NCBI GenBank assembly: GCA_025738555.1 | Contig: JAOVFP010000016.1 | Coordinates: 3,505,357-3,569,356 of the forward strand | DNA: 64,000 nucleotides | Direction: 5' to 3' | Source of the DNA: Cyathus striatus | Taxonomy: Eukaryota; Basidiomycota; Agaricomycetes; Agaricales; Nidulariaceae | In this document: piece after piece, positions 23,781 through 36,600 of the stretch | How the letters are laid out: the number at the start of each line of letters is the position of its first letter | Position numbering within the stretch: the first letter of the stretch is position 1 | Translations under genes and position numbers: made by a program | Notes under the pieces: generated by a model | Databases searched by the model: none | Told to the model about the DNA's origin: nothing | What the model saw: only the letters and a program-made list of their open reading frames with translations

Positions 23781-26700
23781 CGAATCCCCTTCGAATCCCT
23801 TGAACGTACAAGGTCGTTATTAATCCCATTCTACAGTTCCAGACACGACTAGCATTAAAATAGATCAATTAGATTATGCCGCCATCGCACCTTGTCTCTC
23901 AGCAAATTAACTGTACATTATAAACGTCTCTAATCCTCCCACTCTATCACGTTTTAAAAATAGCATAAAAATAGTGTAACATTAATGATCATTATCGTGT
24001 CTCATAGCAAATTAACTGGCATGATCCCAACATTGTTCAAGTACAGCGCAGCAATTTCCTTCATTCTTCCTACTTAATCAAAGCTCGAAACACGAACAGA
24101 CGTACGGAGTTAGAGCCAAAAAAATCTGCAATCGCAATCATACAGCGAACCACCACCTAAAATCCTCACTGAAATCCCAACCGCCTATAAGCATCTCCAT
24201 CCTCCCACCCTACAAACAAAAGGTTCCAGACACGAGTTGAACTAGAATTTTCAATATCATCGTAAATATAACTCAGTTGGTCCATTGATAACGGACAGAC
24301 GAATGGATCCGACCGCATTCGGAGGAACGACTAGTGAAAAAACGTGGTCAGTGAAAAGATGTAAGTATAGAAAATGAATGAAGAGGTTCCCAGTGTACCC
24401 CCAGTGAGCAAAGTAGTCACTTGGTTATCAGATAACCAAATTAGATACTGAAAAAATTACATTACGCGGAGTTTGAGGTTCCCCAATTGCCTGCTATATA
24501 TGAAAATCCGTTCTTAGCGTTGGAATTACCGGAAAGACACAGGTGTAAAAATAATATGTTCTAGACGGGTATATGTATATATTTAGACACGATGATCTCC
24601 CGTGCCATGCTCAACGGGCGATGGTCGCCGATCGGACGAGGATTAGTATTCGGAGGTAGGATGCGAGTGGGTCCCCTGTGGGGCCAGTGATTGAGTATCA
24701 GGAAATGAAGTGCCTTGTCTTGGAATGAGAGTGAAGGTTCCTCAGACTCTAGAGAGGCACCCGACAATGGCGGTGTAGTACCACCAAAGACTTGGCGCGT
24801 ATCATTTGCTTTATTGCAACGAGTATGATACATATTAATTATGCCTGGGTCCAATGACAATGAAATGAAGTACCTTCAAGTTCTATAACGTTCCTAGATA
24901 ATAGGGTATAGAATGAATCGTAAGCAAGGACAGATGAACGATGGCGCGGATAGATACTTACTAGGCAGTAGGCTGGGTGCCTTGGCGATCCCTTCCTCTG
25001 ACATGTATCAGTGCGTATACAACTCTTTTAGACGCAAAGCGTGGTTCGAGGACTCGTACGAAAATGTATTTTGAAGTTGATGGTGCGCCTGCCCAGGCTA
25101 GGCCGTTACGAAATAGAATAATGGCATGGTGGCACCTGATGCGTCGAGCCCCGACCTCATCATCATATAAGTATACTTCAAGCTCATTTATATCCATTCC
25201 GAGACATGCGCCGTGTAACGCCCACTGCAACCAACTTACGTCCAGCGGCCAGCCCAGACGTTACGAAAAACCCAAGTACAAGAATCAGAAGGCAGGTGAC
25301 CGCGCCTCGCGCTCCTCATGCAGCTCGAGATCCGTATAGTGTTCCCACACTAAATCTATTGCTGGACAGTGGTGGTGTCAAATTGACACCTCCACTGAGA
25401 AACTTGGGCATTCCAGTGGGGATTGGGGTGAGCGGGCGTTTGGGTTTGAAATTGGAGGGCTTGGGTAGCCGTATTACTTGAGCGCCATTGCGATGCTAGA
25501 AGAATGTTGAATATGATAGGAGTAATTCGCTATCGAAATAAGAACCCCCCTCTTATTGCGCTTCTGGTGTAGAGTGAATTACGCTGTACGTCGCCACATT
25601 TCCCCATGGCACCCTTTGTAGTATGTACTAGCTGCCGAAACGAGATATGTGAATTGTTTATGTTGAATGAAGTGCGAAATTAAGCCGCGTGAGAACCGCC
25701 CGTGTGCAAGAACGAATAGGAGGAAGAGAGGTTGGACTCGGAGTGATCACGTTTCGGCGTATCAGGGATGAAACATTCGGCTGTAACACGGCAGCGAATC
25801 GCATTGCGTAGTTTATGTGTCGTGTGTTTTTAATTCTATTTGATCCCGGTGATTTGTTGTGTTTTTTTTTCTTTGAAAATCGTATGACATGGCGGGTGGA
25901 GCGATGATGCTAAACATATCCTTTGAAAAATTTTAGGTGGTATGGGGGGCAACGAGGTATGCCTTTTTGGTCGAATGTGTTCCCGCGAGGAAGGTGGACG
26001 GAAGGAGGGTGCTCCATATGTTAATCACGCGCCGGAGTGCAAAGATAAGTCTTGGGCATTGGCTATCTGCAGTTTAGCTCGCTGCCACTGTGCCTTTATG
26101 CAGTCAGGTGCAAAGTGTGCGCGACACAAAATGTCTTGGAAATTGGATAACATTGTATCGCGTTACGTATGTATAAACAGTATATAATATCTACCCCGTT
26201 TATCGAAAACGAGTCAGAAAAAGCGGTGGGTGGATCGGATGTGGAAGGCGTGGTTAGTTTCACGTGAGATTTGTGTTTTGATCGGTATGCAGTAGAATGC
26301 CATTATTCTGGATTTCTGTGAGGATGCGCTGTGGATGAGGGGATGGGATGGCGAGAGGACTGAGGAATGCATTGAATGAGAGCGAAAAGAAGAGGGTATG
26401 ACGTCCTTGAGCAGGTCCGGGCGGAGTGCGACGGGAGAAAGTGGCGGAATAGACCGGAGCGCCGAGAAGACCCTGTTTTGTTCAGTTGCTGCAGTGTTTT
26501 AGCAGTCACCCCCTTTTAATTTTCAGTCCGACCTCTCCCTCTCCTCTTCCACTTCCACTTCCTCTCCCTATCCCTCCTCTTCTCCTTCTCGCTCTTGCTT
26601 TATTCCCTAATACTATGCTATAGCCCATCCCATCTCCCCACCTTCTACTTACGACACGACTGGGACGAATCCTATTATCTGCCGAGACGAGAACGAGTCT

Positions 26701-26816
26701 AGAGTCCACCCGAATCCCTTTTCCTTCCCTCGTTGCACTGGCCACTCTACACAACAACAACCGCAACTACCCCAAATACCATTCCCATCCAGCGACCACG
26801 ACTACCAACTACAATC
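23781..26816. other. No supportable gene
   Basis: GTTCCAGACACGA occurs twice (23836 and 24228) and TCTCAKAGCAAATTAACTG-like blocks twice (about 23895 and 24000), suggesting more decayed repeats. Open frames at 24561-24860, 24977-25339 and 25942-26187 have no recognisable domain. The last 250 bp before 26817 are strongly C/T-rich and probably form the promoter and 5' leader of the next gene. Confidence 0.45.
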
Positions 26817-28550
26817 ATGAAAGGCTGCCTCAAATCCCCCGGTCAGCGACCCCCCTTCCGCAGGACACTCAGCGTGTGCTTCGAGGAGCAAGTCTGCCAG
26901 CAGGTCTTTACTGCAGACGAGTGGGATCGCACTCCCACCGAACCCGCTAGAAAACTCTCTTATCAGTGAGTCCATTTGCATTCCGTTGATCGTTTTTGGG
27001 TCGTGTGCAGGGTTGTGCTGCTCCCGTTAGCTGCGATCCTTGCACTGCGGTGTTCTTTCGGTGATTCATTGGATGTTTAGTGATGAATGCCATGCTCTCA
27101 CTCCCAACCCCACATTCTCCTTCCCCACCTCTGCCTTCCCACATGACCTCACACTAATCACAAATATCACAGGGACCTCCTGGAGCTGAAGGAAATCCAG
27201 CGTTCTCTTCCTATAGCGGACCAACCGCCGGATCCTATTTCTGGTAAACCACCTTCGAGGTATCTAAGGACGGTGCCTATTGGTCTTTTGCCCTTGTTGC
27301 CCCAGGAGTGCCCTACGCCTATGCCAACGATGGATGCTCCAGCTTCAGCTCCTGTGAGAGAGTATATTCCCAGGGAGCGCCCATCCCATTCCCCGCCCCG
27401 GAGCGCTTTTTCTACCTATTTCCCTCCGTCATGTACATCACCCCCAACATCACCCACCCAACCCCCGGATCAACCATTCATACCAACATGGAAACGCACC
27501 CCACTACCACACAAACCCAACCTCACACGCTGGACACCCCCTCCCCCACCGACATATATCATCCCATCCACACCCACATCCTATCTCCCGCATCTGCCAC
27601 GCGCACAGCCCCCTCAGCAGAGGGAAAAACCAAAGTTCTCATTCGTTCCGCTTTTGGATGTGCCGGTGTCGGAGGTGGCTGATGAGATCGGCGAGGATGT
27701 TGATACGGAGACGGAGACGGATCCGTCTCAGCCTCCTACGCCTTCATTGACCAATGCTTCGGTCAACTCGTCGCCGATTTCGGGACCGAGCTCGACGAGC
27801 CCGAGTCCGGAGCCCCCGTTCTTCCAGCTTCCGCCCCCGACGAGGAGGCTCAAGCGGAATCCGGAGGGGTATTTCTCGAGCTCGAGCTCGTGTTCGGGGA
27901 CTGATGATGAAGATGGGGTGTATCATTATCAGAGTCAGTTTTTGATGAAGAGGGAGAGGGAGAGGGAGAATTTGAAAGGGAGGGGGAGGTTGGAGGCTGT
28001 GCCTAGTCCGCTTTTGGCGCCTCCTTCGCCGCTTGTGCTTGGTGAAGGGAAGAAGGAGAAAGAGGGGAGGAAGAGGAAGAATGTGATTGTGGTTAATGAT
28101 ATTGAGATTGAGATAGATGAGGAGGAAGGGGAGGGGGATACGCCTCCTGCTGGACGTAGTCCCGTTTTACATCCTAGCTTGTCGAGGCGCGAACCACCTC
28201 TTTCTCCTCAGCAAGAGAGAAGGAGCACACCACCCTCTTCACCTTCATCATCGACAATGGCCCTTCATGCACCTGTACGATTCAAACGTGCTCCACCTGC
28301 TTCTCCAACGCGAATGCGCCCATTTTCACCTACCACTCCCAAATCGACACATCCGCCTTCGCCTACGTCGCCGCGTACCCCGGTGGGTAGGACTCAGCCT
28401 TCCAGATCCAGTGCGATGCCGATTCCTGTTCCTGTGCCGACGTCGTCGTCGTCGAGTGTGTCAGGTAGTGGAGCGGGTGGGTGTTCGCCGCAGTTTAGGA
28501 AGTGTGCTAAGGGCACGGGGGGGAGTCCTGTTTTGGTTCCTTCTGCGTAG
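26817..28550 (+). CDS. Conserved N-terminal module with long Pro/Ser-rich disordered tail
   Basis: Two exons (26817-26965 and 27173-28550, intron with GTGAGT and CAG) encode about 508 residues. The N-terminus is the only ordered-looking part: MKGCLKSP, RRTLSVCFEEQVCQQVF, ADEWDRTP and SYQDLLELKEIQRSLP, a layout I recall from uncharacterised basidiomycete proteins. The rest is disordered: Pro/Ser/Thr-rich, with PPSP and SPRTP-type sites suited to proline-directed kinases, an acidic run (EIEIDEEEGEGD) and a basic run (GKKEKEGRKRKN) that could act as a nuclear signal. The 5' leader is pyrimidine-rich. Function unknown; a regulatory or signalling role is inferred only from disorder and phosphosite-like content. 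The start is the ATG in front of the conserved module; an upstream in-frame start at 26733 is less likely. Confidence 0.75.
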
Positions 28551-30340
28551 TCTTTGCCTAGGCTCTGAATGGAGGGTGGGCTAGAAGATGCTACTGTGTG
28601 TTCCTGTGGCTTCATTGAATACTGGCGTGGAAGGAGGCAGAAGTGATTTTGCAGGGGGTGTTATAGGGTGGAGATTGTGCGGGCCCGAGAGGCGTCGTGT
28701 CTGACTGGACAGGATAGGGATAAGCGAGATGGATGTTGGCTGTCGTACGACGTGCGGTCGGTATTGTTGTTTGTCGGTACGGGTGGGGAGTTTTTTTTTT
28801 CACTTCGTTTTCTTGGTTTGTACTATTACTATTATAGTTTATGTTTCGTTTATTTGCGCTCCCCCTCTTCATTTCTACTCATCCTCTTATTCTTTTTTAT
28901 CTATTTTCTTTTTTTTTCCAACTCACCATTACACATCTCTACACGTCTCGCTTTGCTCGACATGACATGACTCTGGATCGTTGACACGGATTGCATGCAT
29001 ACGTATATTAGCATAGCATAGCATATAAACTACGCTTTTTTACTCTTAAATTATCATTTCTTAGATCTTTTTTATGTTGGTGTAGACCTTGTCTTGATGT
29101 AGACTGTCTGGCTTTCTACTTTTTTGTTATCTACGATTGCTTTTTGTCTCTCCGCAAGAAGATTGTGGAACATACGTATTAGTATAGGTTTTTTATGTTG
29201 TTTACTTTTTTTTGGACTTTGTTTTGGGGTTATAGACCTTATTTTTGGAATCTTTCTGCTTGCTTGCTATGCACAACACCGAAATTTCCGAAAAGGCGCT
29301 CAGTGCATTAGCCGCTCTGCACTGCCACGTTAATATACCTTCTTTTCTCCGGAAAGGAACAATAAAGAAAAGATTTCCGTGAGCATTATACCCATGGGCG
29401 TTGTAAAATGTCGAGCACCTCGCCTCGATGATTCAGGCGTGCTAGATAGGAACGCATAAGCGCAGCGGTACTTTCACCATCACAGTGACTCCTACACTGC
29501 ATGTAATCGTACTTCAAAATCATCCGATGCATTTGAATCCAATAGCTCGTGATATAGTAAAATTCCAAAGACACGACGGCGACGTTGCGCCAACAAAACT
29601 GAGAGGAATCATAGCGGCTGTAGTAGCGCCCCTTGGAGATTTGAAATGACATATGTCCGTGAGAACCATGCCACGCGTCTCCGTTGTTCTCACAGCATAT
29701 GGTCCTGAGGCGCGCGCAAGGTTGCAACGGTGTCCTTTGTCTCCTTCAACTTCTGTGAGCGTAACATCGCCGCCACCGTGTCTTTTTGATCTTTTCGTTC
29801 CGTATCACAGTCTATTGTGCTGTTGATATTCGATTACACGTACCGCAGCCGTATAGGAGTCAGTGTGAAGTATGATAATTACCTTATCCTGAAACTTGCC
29901 TGCTGGCCTTCCACGTCTCCGTTCAAGCGAAGGAGAAGACTTTTTAACCTTCCCGTGAGCTTTTTTTGGTGGTTCACACAACCTGCTAATCCTTGAATGT
30001 TGTTAACTTCATGTAATATATTGAAGGCTCACCCGTAGAATGGTATTACGAGAGTGGGGTTAAGTACTCGACGGAGACTCGATCAACGCCGAAGTTTGGC
30101 CTCTGTTGCGGATTTCCGCTCCGTGCATGCCACTCGCTGGGAAACAGCTGGGAACTTTAGTCTTCGGCCTTCAGGTTTGTTGAAACGCGTTTTGACGGGT
30201 GTTAAGTCTTCCATGCAGGCATGATTCAACAACAGGTGCCGCCGAACTCACGGAAAGTGTAAATTGACAAGGGAGGCTTCGCGCAACATCCCGTTTGATA
30301 ACACATGAGTTGTCGCTTGCTCATCCCAGTTATTGGTAGT
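28551..30340. other. 3' flank and gene desert
   Basis: T-rich tracts at 28790-28920 and 29040-29220 probably include the 3' UTR of the upstream gene; AATAAAG at about 29359 could be a polyadenylation signal but is far away. A 113-codon minus frame at 29386-29727 begins at a non-ATG codon and has no recognisable domain. Confidence 0.4.
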
Positions 30341-30416
30341 ACCGACGTAGCGTACCATAACGTTAATTGACAAGAACACCACGGATGAGCGCATATATGA
30401 TGTATTTTCTCATGTC
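30341..30416 (+). repeat. Direct repeat, copy 1
   Basis: Holds ACACCACGGATGAGCGCATA and TTTTCTCATGTC. A diverged copy lies 266 bp downstream in the same orientation. Confidence 0.65.
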
Positions 30417-30606
30417 ATCCTCAAGAAGAAACAAACGACGTCTATCGAAATTTCTTGCCAAGCGAGAACTGGACATTTTCTTCGCCGATTGTGGGTGCCA
30501 TTGATTTTGTACAATGGTAATTGACAAGCCACCCCGCGCAGATATCCAAGAGAATCTCAATACGCGACTTGGAGTCTTCCATTACAGGTTTGAACCATTG
30601 TGTGCC

Positions 30607-30680
30607 ACCGACTTGCCGCACCATAATGTTGTTTGACATAGCACCACGAATGAGCGCATATGATATATTTTTCTCATGTC
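30607..30680 (+). repeat. Direct repeat, copy 2
   Basis: Holds GCACCACGAATGAGCGCATA and TTTTCTCATGTC, matching 30341-30416 with scattered substitutions and a few small indels. A partial third trace (CAATGGTAATTGACAAG) lies between them at about 30510. This looks like an old tandem array. Confidence 0.65.
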
Positions 30681-33600
30681 GACCCCAAGAAGAACTCTCT
30701 CGAATCTTTCTTACCGAGGAAGATATGAAGAACTCGACACCTTCTTCGACAGATGCTACTATACAAGCTGTTCAGTGTAACATCCATACAGGCGCTAAGT
30801 ATGAGCTCCAAGGTTCTCATGAAGATCATCCTGAGAAAATCCTGGCGCTTGGACTTGAATGGATTCTGGAATCCAAATAAGAATCACTGCACCGGTGATA
30901 ATGGAATTTTGAAAATTTTATGACGTGGAGTACGCAAACTGTTTTTTACTTCTTCGTTCGTTCTATTATTACATTGCATTTTCCAGAGTTAATGCCTTGA
31001 TTACTCCTGTGACGCCAGGTATGATGGGTTGTGAGATGTCGGACCTACTGCTTGCATATGAAAGTCGGCTATGGTGAATGCGTTGGCGAGTCCATGAGAA
31101 AATCTAACAATACGTTTGGTTATCCAGTTGTCTATCCTGGCGTGTACCCAAGATTCTAGCCCACAACACCCTCCGTTGTAGTCTGATAGTTCAAATATCA
31201 CAAGTATGACCACAAATTCGGAATACCGGAGTTAGAATCCCGGACATAATCTGTCTGTTATCGCTTCTAATAATACTGGCCTTTCTCACCAGAACTGCAG
31301 TAGAATCATCCCAGCGAACATGCTGTTATCAGCGTTCATCACCTTAGGAAGGAGTTCATTATATCCTACAAATGGATGAGAACATAACAGTGAATCGATG
31401 CTATACTTTAACTTGCCAGAATCGAAACTTCCCTTCGAAATCCCAAGTTGGGAAACCGTGTCAGGAGCTCTCGGTGGATCCGCTCCGACTTGCTCACGCT
31501 ACTTGAACACGCGTTTTGGAAGGACTTCGTGCTGTTGATCATGGCAGTGTTACTCTCTCACCAAGAGAATGTGAAGCCGGATTTTCTTATTCTGGTCTCC
31601 TAAGTACTAACTCGTGTTGTGCAGTGGCACCCATATCAGTGAATGGGGTATCGTGGGGTTGCTGTGGTACAAGGTGCGCAGTTCGTTCATTATGGGAAAT
31701 AAGTATCTATACTTACAAGTCGATAGAATCTTTTGACAACAGTTTTTATACTCGTTGAACTTAGATAATCACCCGGTTTCCCCGTCCCGTAAGTTTTCTA
31801 CCTGTTGTCGCCTGCGCAACTATAACTGCGCTGATAGTGAGAACAATTGCTATTACAGGAGTCAATTAATCTTTATTCTAAGATTATAGCTGTGGAAGAA
31901 CACGCAGTGGGAAACGATCCCGCTATACTATCTTAAGGATACTGTCGCCATCGATTTTTGCACTAGAATCCTACGGCCGTCAATAAAAATAAAAAGTAAT
32001 GATATGGGAATTGGCAACAGGTCACGGTTTCACCCCACCCCCACATCTACAAACTTTGCCATGTTTCAGCTGCGTCTTCTTTCACGATAACGGTTGATAG
32101 CGTTATTCTTGCAGCCACTCCTGCGAAAATCACTACTGATGTGAAATTAATGTCGGAGAAATCTCGAAATTCGGGACTCGTATCGAGCATCCGACGTGAA
32201 ATTCTTGCAGCCTAACCATTTGGGTGACAAATTTCGTTCACACAATCACGACTAGCCTGACCATTTTATTTTTAGATAATAGGGTTCGGGGCGAGTGGAT
32301 GCACTGATCTCACCTTCATCATCCGTTGTTTCGTTTTGAGTGGGTCTGAACCCACGGTTTTCACTGGGCGTGAGGGAGGGTACCAAACGGTAGGGCACAT
32401 GATTTTGTAGGTGGTCATTGTTAACAGTGATGATGCTCCTTTGCCGTCATGCGCCCAACGCAGCCTCAACTGATTGAGGTAACAGTGTGTTGTCCGACAG
32501 TCGTGTGTGATGACAGTGTGGTAATGACCTTGTACGTAGGTGGTTGTAACAGTGAATTCGTTCCACAGGATTATCCGTGGTTCCGTTGTGAAACCATCAG
32601 TCTAACCGCCCTTGTTGGTGTGCATCAACATGCCTCAACCCAGTATACTGGGAGGGTCACATACCTCCCCCTACCTGGTCGGCGGACCGACAGTAGTCAC
32701 TATCTCATGGCACTGCCCTTTTTCTATTGAATTTACTATGGCGCGATACCTCTCGGGATGTTTTATTCTGCTATTCACTGCCCGTTCTGCTGGTGCCATC
32801 GGAGAAAATGGATAATCCACGCCATTATGGCTCGTTCAACTCCCGAATGGCTGTAGTCGTGTCCTAAATGATTATCTCAAGTTCCGACAGTTCTACTATG
32901 CTCACGAGCACTCTTCGACATGGTGCATAGCATCGGGTTCTAGTTCTCCACGTGATATTCTTCCGTTTAATCAAGCTTCAGACTCCCGCTATGCAGTTCC
33001 AAATTAGTGAAACAGGGTGCAAGAGGGCTAAATGCTAAGTGAGTGAGATATTCAAAGAACTTCCGAACGGTTGGTTCAACCGTACCCTTTTTCAATCCCC
33101 ACGCGCTTGGAGCACTCATCGATGGTGACTGACCACGTTATCTACACCATTAACTAAGGTGGCTGTCTCCCTGCGTTCTGTAGAATACCCCAGGGCCCAG
33201 CATTCCAAAGAATTCGCGGATTCATTTAGATAATATGCGACTACATCCTGTAACTGAGGTATTATCGGAAAAATCTCCAGCATGTTTATCTGACTTCAAT
33301 CGCCAGGGTTTCATTTGTTACCGCATTATGGGGCAGAAAAATTAAATGTCTGCGTAGTTTGTGCTGAGATTCGGAAACATTTGACCCTTTGTTCACCCAC
33401 CTTATCGTCCACGACAATGCTTGTAGCGCATTTCTTCCCTTCTAGCTGCTGGATAGGACAGCGATGATCGAAAGTCGATGGTTGCTCTACTTAAGGCATG
33501 TCTTTCTCACGTCTAAAAACCATCCCGGTGTTCAAGTCAAATGACTTACGTTAACCACCGGTATTATAGGGCTTTGTAACGTGCTCTGTTGTGTAGGTTC

Positions 33601-36600
33601 AGAACATACTTCTCTTCTTCTTGACAATACATTCCGCAACGTGGAATACCGGGCTCAGTGGTCCGGTAATCAATGAAGTCGTAACTTCAGCCACCCCAGA
33701 TGGTTATACCTGCTACGTTCCATTCTCCTACTTATCCTCTCATTCAGTTTGTCTATATATGTCAATGTTAATCGGCGATTGACCTAATAATATTATAGAG
33801 CGTACCATACAATAAAGCAATGGGCAATAGCTTCTAAATCCATACTTCAACATAGGGTTAGAGACTCTAAATGTAGTCTATCAAGACCGCATATCACCAT
33901 TTCACCATTTGAAGAAACAGTCGAGCGCCCATCTTGACTTGTTCTTGACTTAACTCTCTTCATAAAATAAGAACCTATTTTTGCTACTGACATTGAACCA
34001 GGAGACATCGTTACCCGCACGTCATATTTACATCCGGTGGCGCATTACGACTTTGAAAATGGTGGAGACTACGTCTCATGGTTGAGACATGTCACTGAAC
34101 TAAGTCATTTTTCCTTAGGCGGAGTGATCCCGCCCTGTGCGGGTTATGTATCGCGTGTTTGGTCCCGCTTCCGCTCTTCTTCCCTGACTTTGATCCCTCG
34201 CAGCCAGCGCCTCCTTACATTGGCCGACCCCGATCCCGTCCTCAGGAAGGTTTCGATCAGGAACAGATGCGTTTTTGCTTATTCTCCGCATCATTTTGGA
34301 CAAATGTCCATTCCACCTGATCACTCGATCGTGAATACACACCCTTTTGGCTCTTGGATGCTTGATATGATTACCTGTAGGCGCTAGGCTCACAAGGATT
34401 CCCCCCTAATCCAAATATGTATGAGAGCCAACGCTGTACATATATGTTTTCAATTCTAATCCAGTGCTCTTGTCAGAATAACTTTTGATTTTGGGGTGCG
34501 ACAATATAGCTCAGTAATTTCGGTCCCGCGCGGTAGTAGCCTCGTGCGAGGGGAGGAGGGTGACATACCCGCTGTACCTTTGCCATGTTTCAATCGGGCT
34601 TATCACGCCCTGAATATATTTTGACATGTAATTTTATTATGGTGCGTGTAATCTCGAAGATACGAATGCCCACAGAGAAAATTTAAGGCGCAAAATGTCC
34701 ACATATTCCAGGGGGATTGGTTTGGCAACTTCTTGGCTTGTGCTAGTGGTTTGCAATGTCTGGGGAAGCAGATGTTCATCGATCCGCCTGGGCGTAAATG
34801 CGGGGATAACTGCTTGTAGATGCTCAGCTGGACAGTGAGTATAGGCTTGGGAGGTGCTTAGTGCATTCCAGACCTTCTCTTATAAAACATCCTTCATCCT
34901 GTCAATGACTACCGCTATGTCGGAATCTTTTCAATTCCTTATGCATTATATGCCACCACGATATTTTTTCCAATGTCATGTTCCGGTGGCCTTCATCGCG
35001 ATTGAAATCCACATCGAAGATAAGATTGGTTGGTGGGCATCCTCATGTTCCTGTGAACTTCCTAGCTCCATAGCATATGTGCAGACCAATTCACTGCCCT
35101 GTTTTATGTAAGCCTCCCGTAGTCAGACACGGTGTGCGCTTGGCCTCCCGCACCATTTTGAGATATCTTCGAAACTCGCACTCTAGTAAATTACACGGTG
35201 GTATCGGTATGCACAAACCAGAGGTGCCCCAATTCAAGTTCAACGCGATCAGCGTACGGCTATCCAGCTTAATCCAATGAGCACTTTATATGGAATGATT
35301 ATGCATCTGGGGTGAATACACATTTGACATTGTCACCGTCAGTTCGCTCGGTAAAGAACCATCGCTGGAGTACCTCGACCTTCGCTAAACGTGGTTCACA
35401 AGTATATTTTCCCATCGTACCCCACTCTATGCACCCAAAGCGTTGATATGCAATTTGGAGGTCGTACTTCCTCGCGTGCTGAATCGGAAAAAGAACATGG
35501 GCGAAGGCTGAATATCCATTTGACACAATGTTTATGAAACCCTTCTCCACAGTTTCAAGTCCTTGCTTGAGTAAGTAATTTTGTCGTTTGAGAAGAGTTG
35601 ACATCACCAACATTTTTCTTCATTTTCAATACTGCGGTCGCATCGGTACGGCACCAATACTCACCTTCACGTGCGAATTAAACATATCACGACATATTTG
35701 TCAGAGAGATTCAGCGCGTGAGATCGCGGAGCGAAATCCGAAGTGATAGAAATCCTGTGTTATGGCAACCATGGCGCTGACTTCAGTGTAAACGGCCTAC
35801 TTGCTGCTCCTCGTGGGAGATTAAAATGTGATCTTGGTTTGGATCCCATCTTGATTATAATATGGAGGGATTCCTTCATCGAGTATAGTCAATAGAAATA
35901 TATCTCCTTTAAGCCACGAGGTCAAGCCTGAAGAGATCGTAATGGGAACTGTTTGTAATACAAACTTTGAAGGAACTTGCAGTAGCCGGCATAATATCCG
36001 CAAAGTCTTATTATTTCCGCACTAGAACGATGGTGTTAACGGAATCATAATTAATTCTGCAGCCACTGACCATACCCTAGTCATCCCTAGCATAGAGGGA
36101 TCTTTCGATCGATCATAATCAAAGTAACCCACAAAGGTGGAAAGAAATAGAGAACCCGCAAAGATATCATTTGTTCTTGCAGGGCCATGTTCTCCAAAAG
36201 TGTCCACCCTCCAAAGGGTCGACTTTGCTGTGCAAGAAATACCCTTGGGGGTTTGAAAACGGGCTTGGCAAAGCCTACTGGAACACCTCCTGCGCTCACA
36301 AGATAACATACGCTGGTGGGTATCTCTTAGTAACGATCCCATATGCTTGCGGCCCATCGTGGGTTGACCATATTTCGTAGAAAGATGCGAGTGCTGTGGG
36401 TGCTCCAGGATCAGCTAACCTGGTGACCAGTAAAGATCGACAATATCAATGTGGCGCCCTCGAGAAATTGGCCTATGGACGAGTGGGGCCTACCAAAGAA
36501 TCGAGGCGCACCGCAACCAAACCCGGATACGCAAAATAGCCGGATCAAGAATAAACGTTGTGATGCCCAACAAAGTTAAGAAGTCGCATGTGACTTCGTT

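Noticed and set aside
30580..30640. B-box-like GGTTCAAACC on the minus strand, possible tRNA
   Set aside because: No A box or acceptor stem at the right distance; it lies within a decayed direct repeat.
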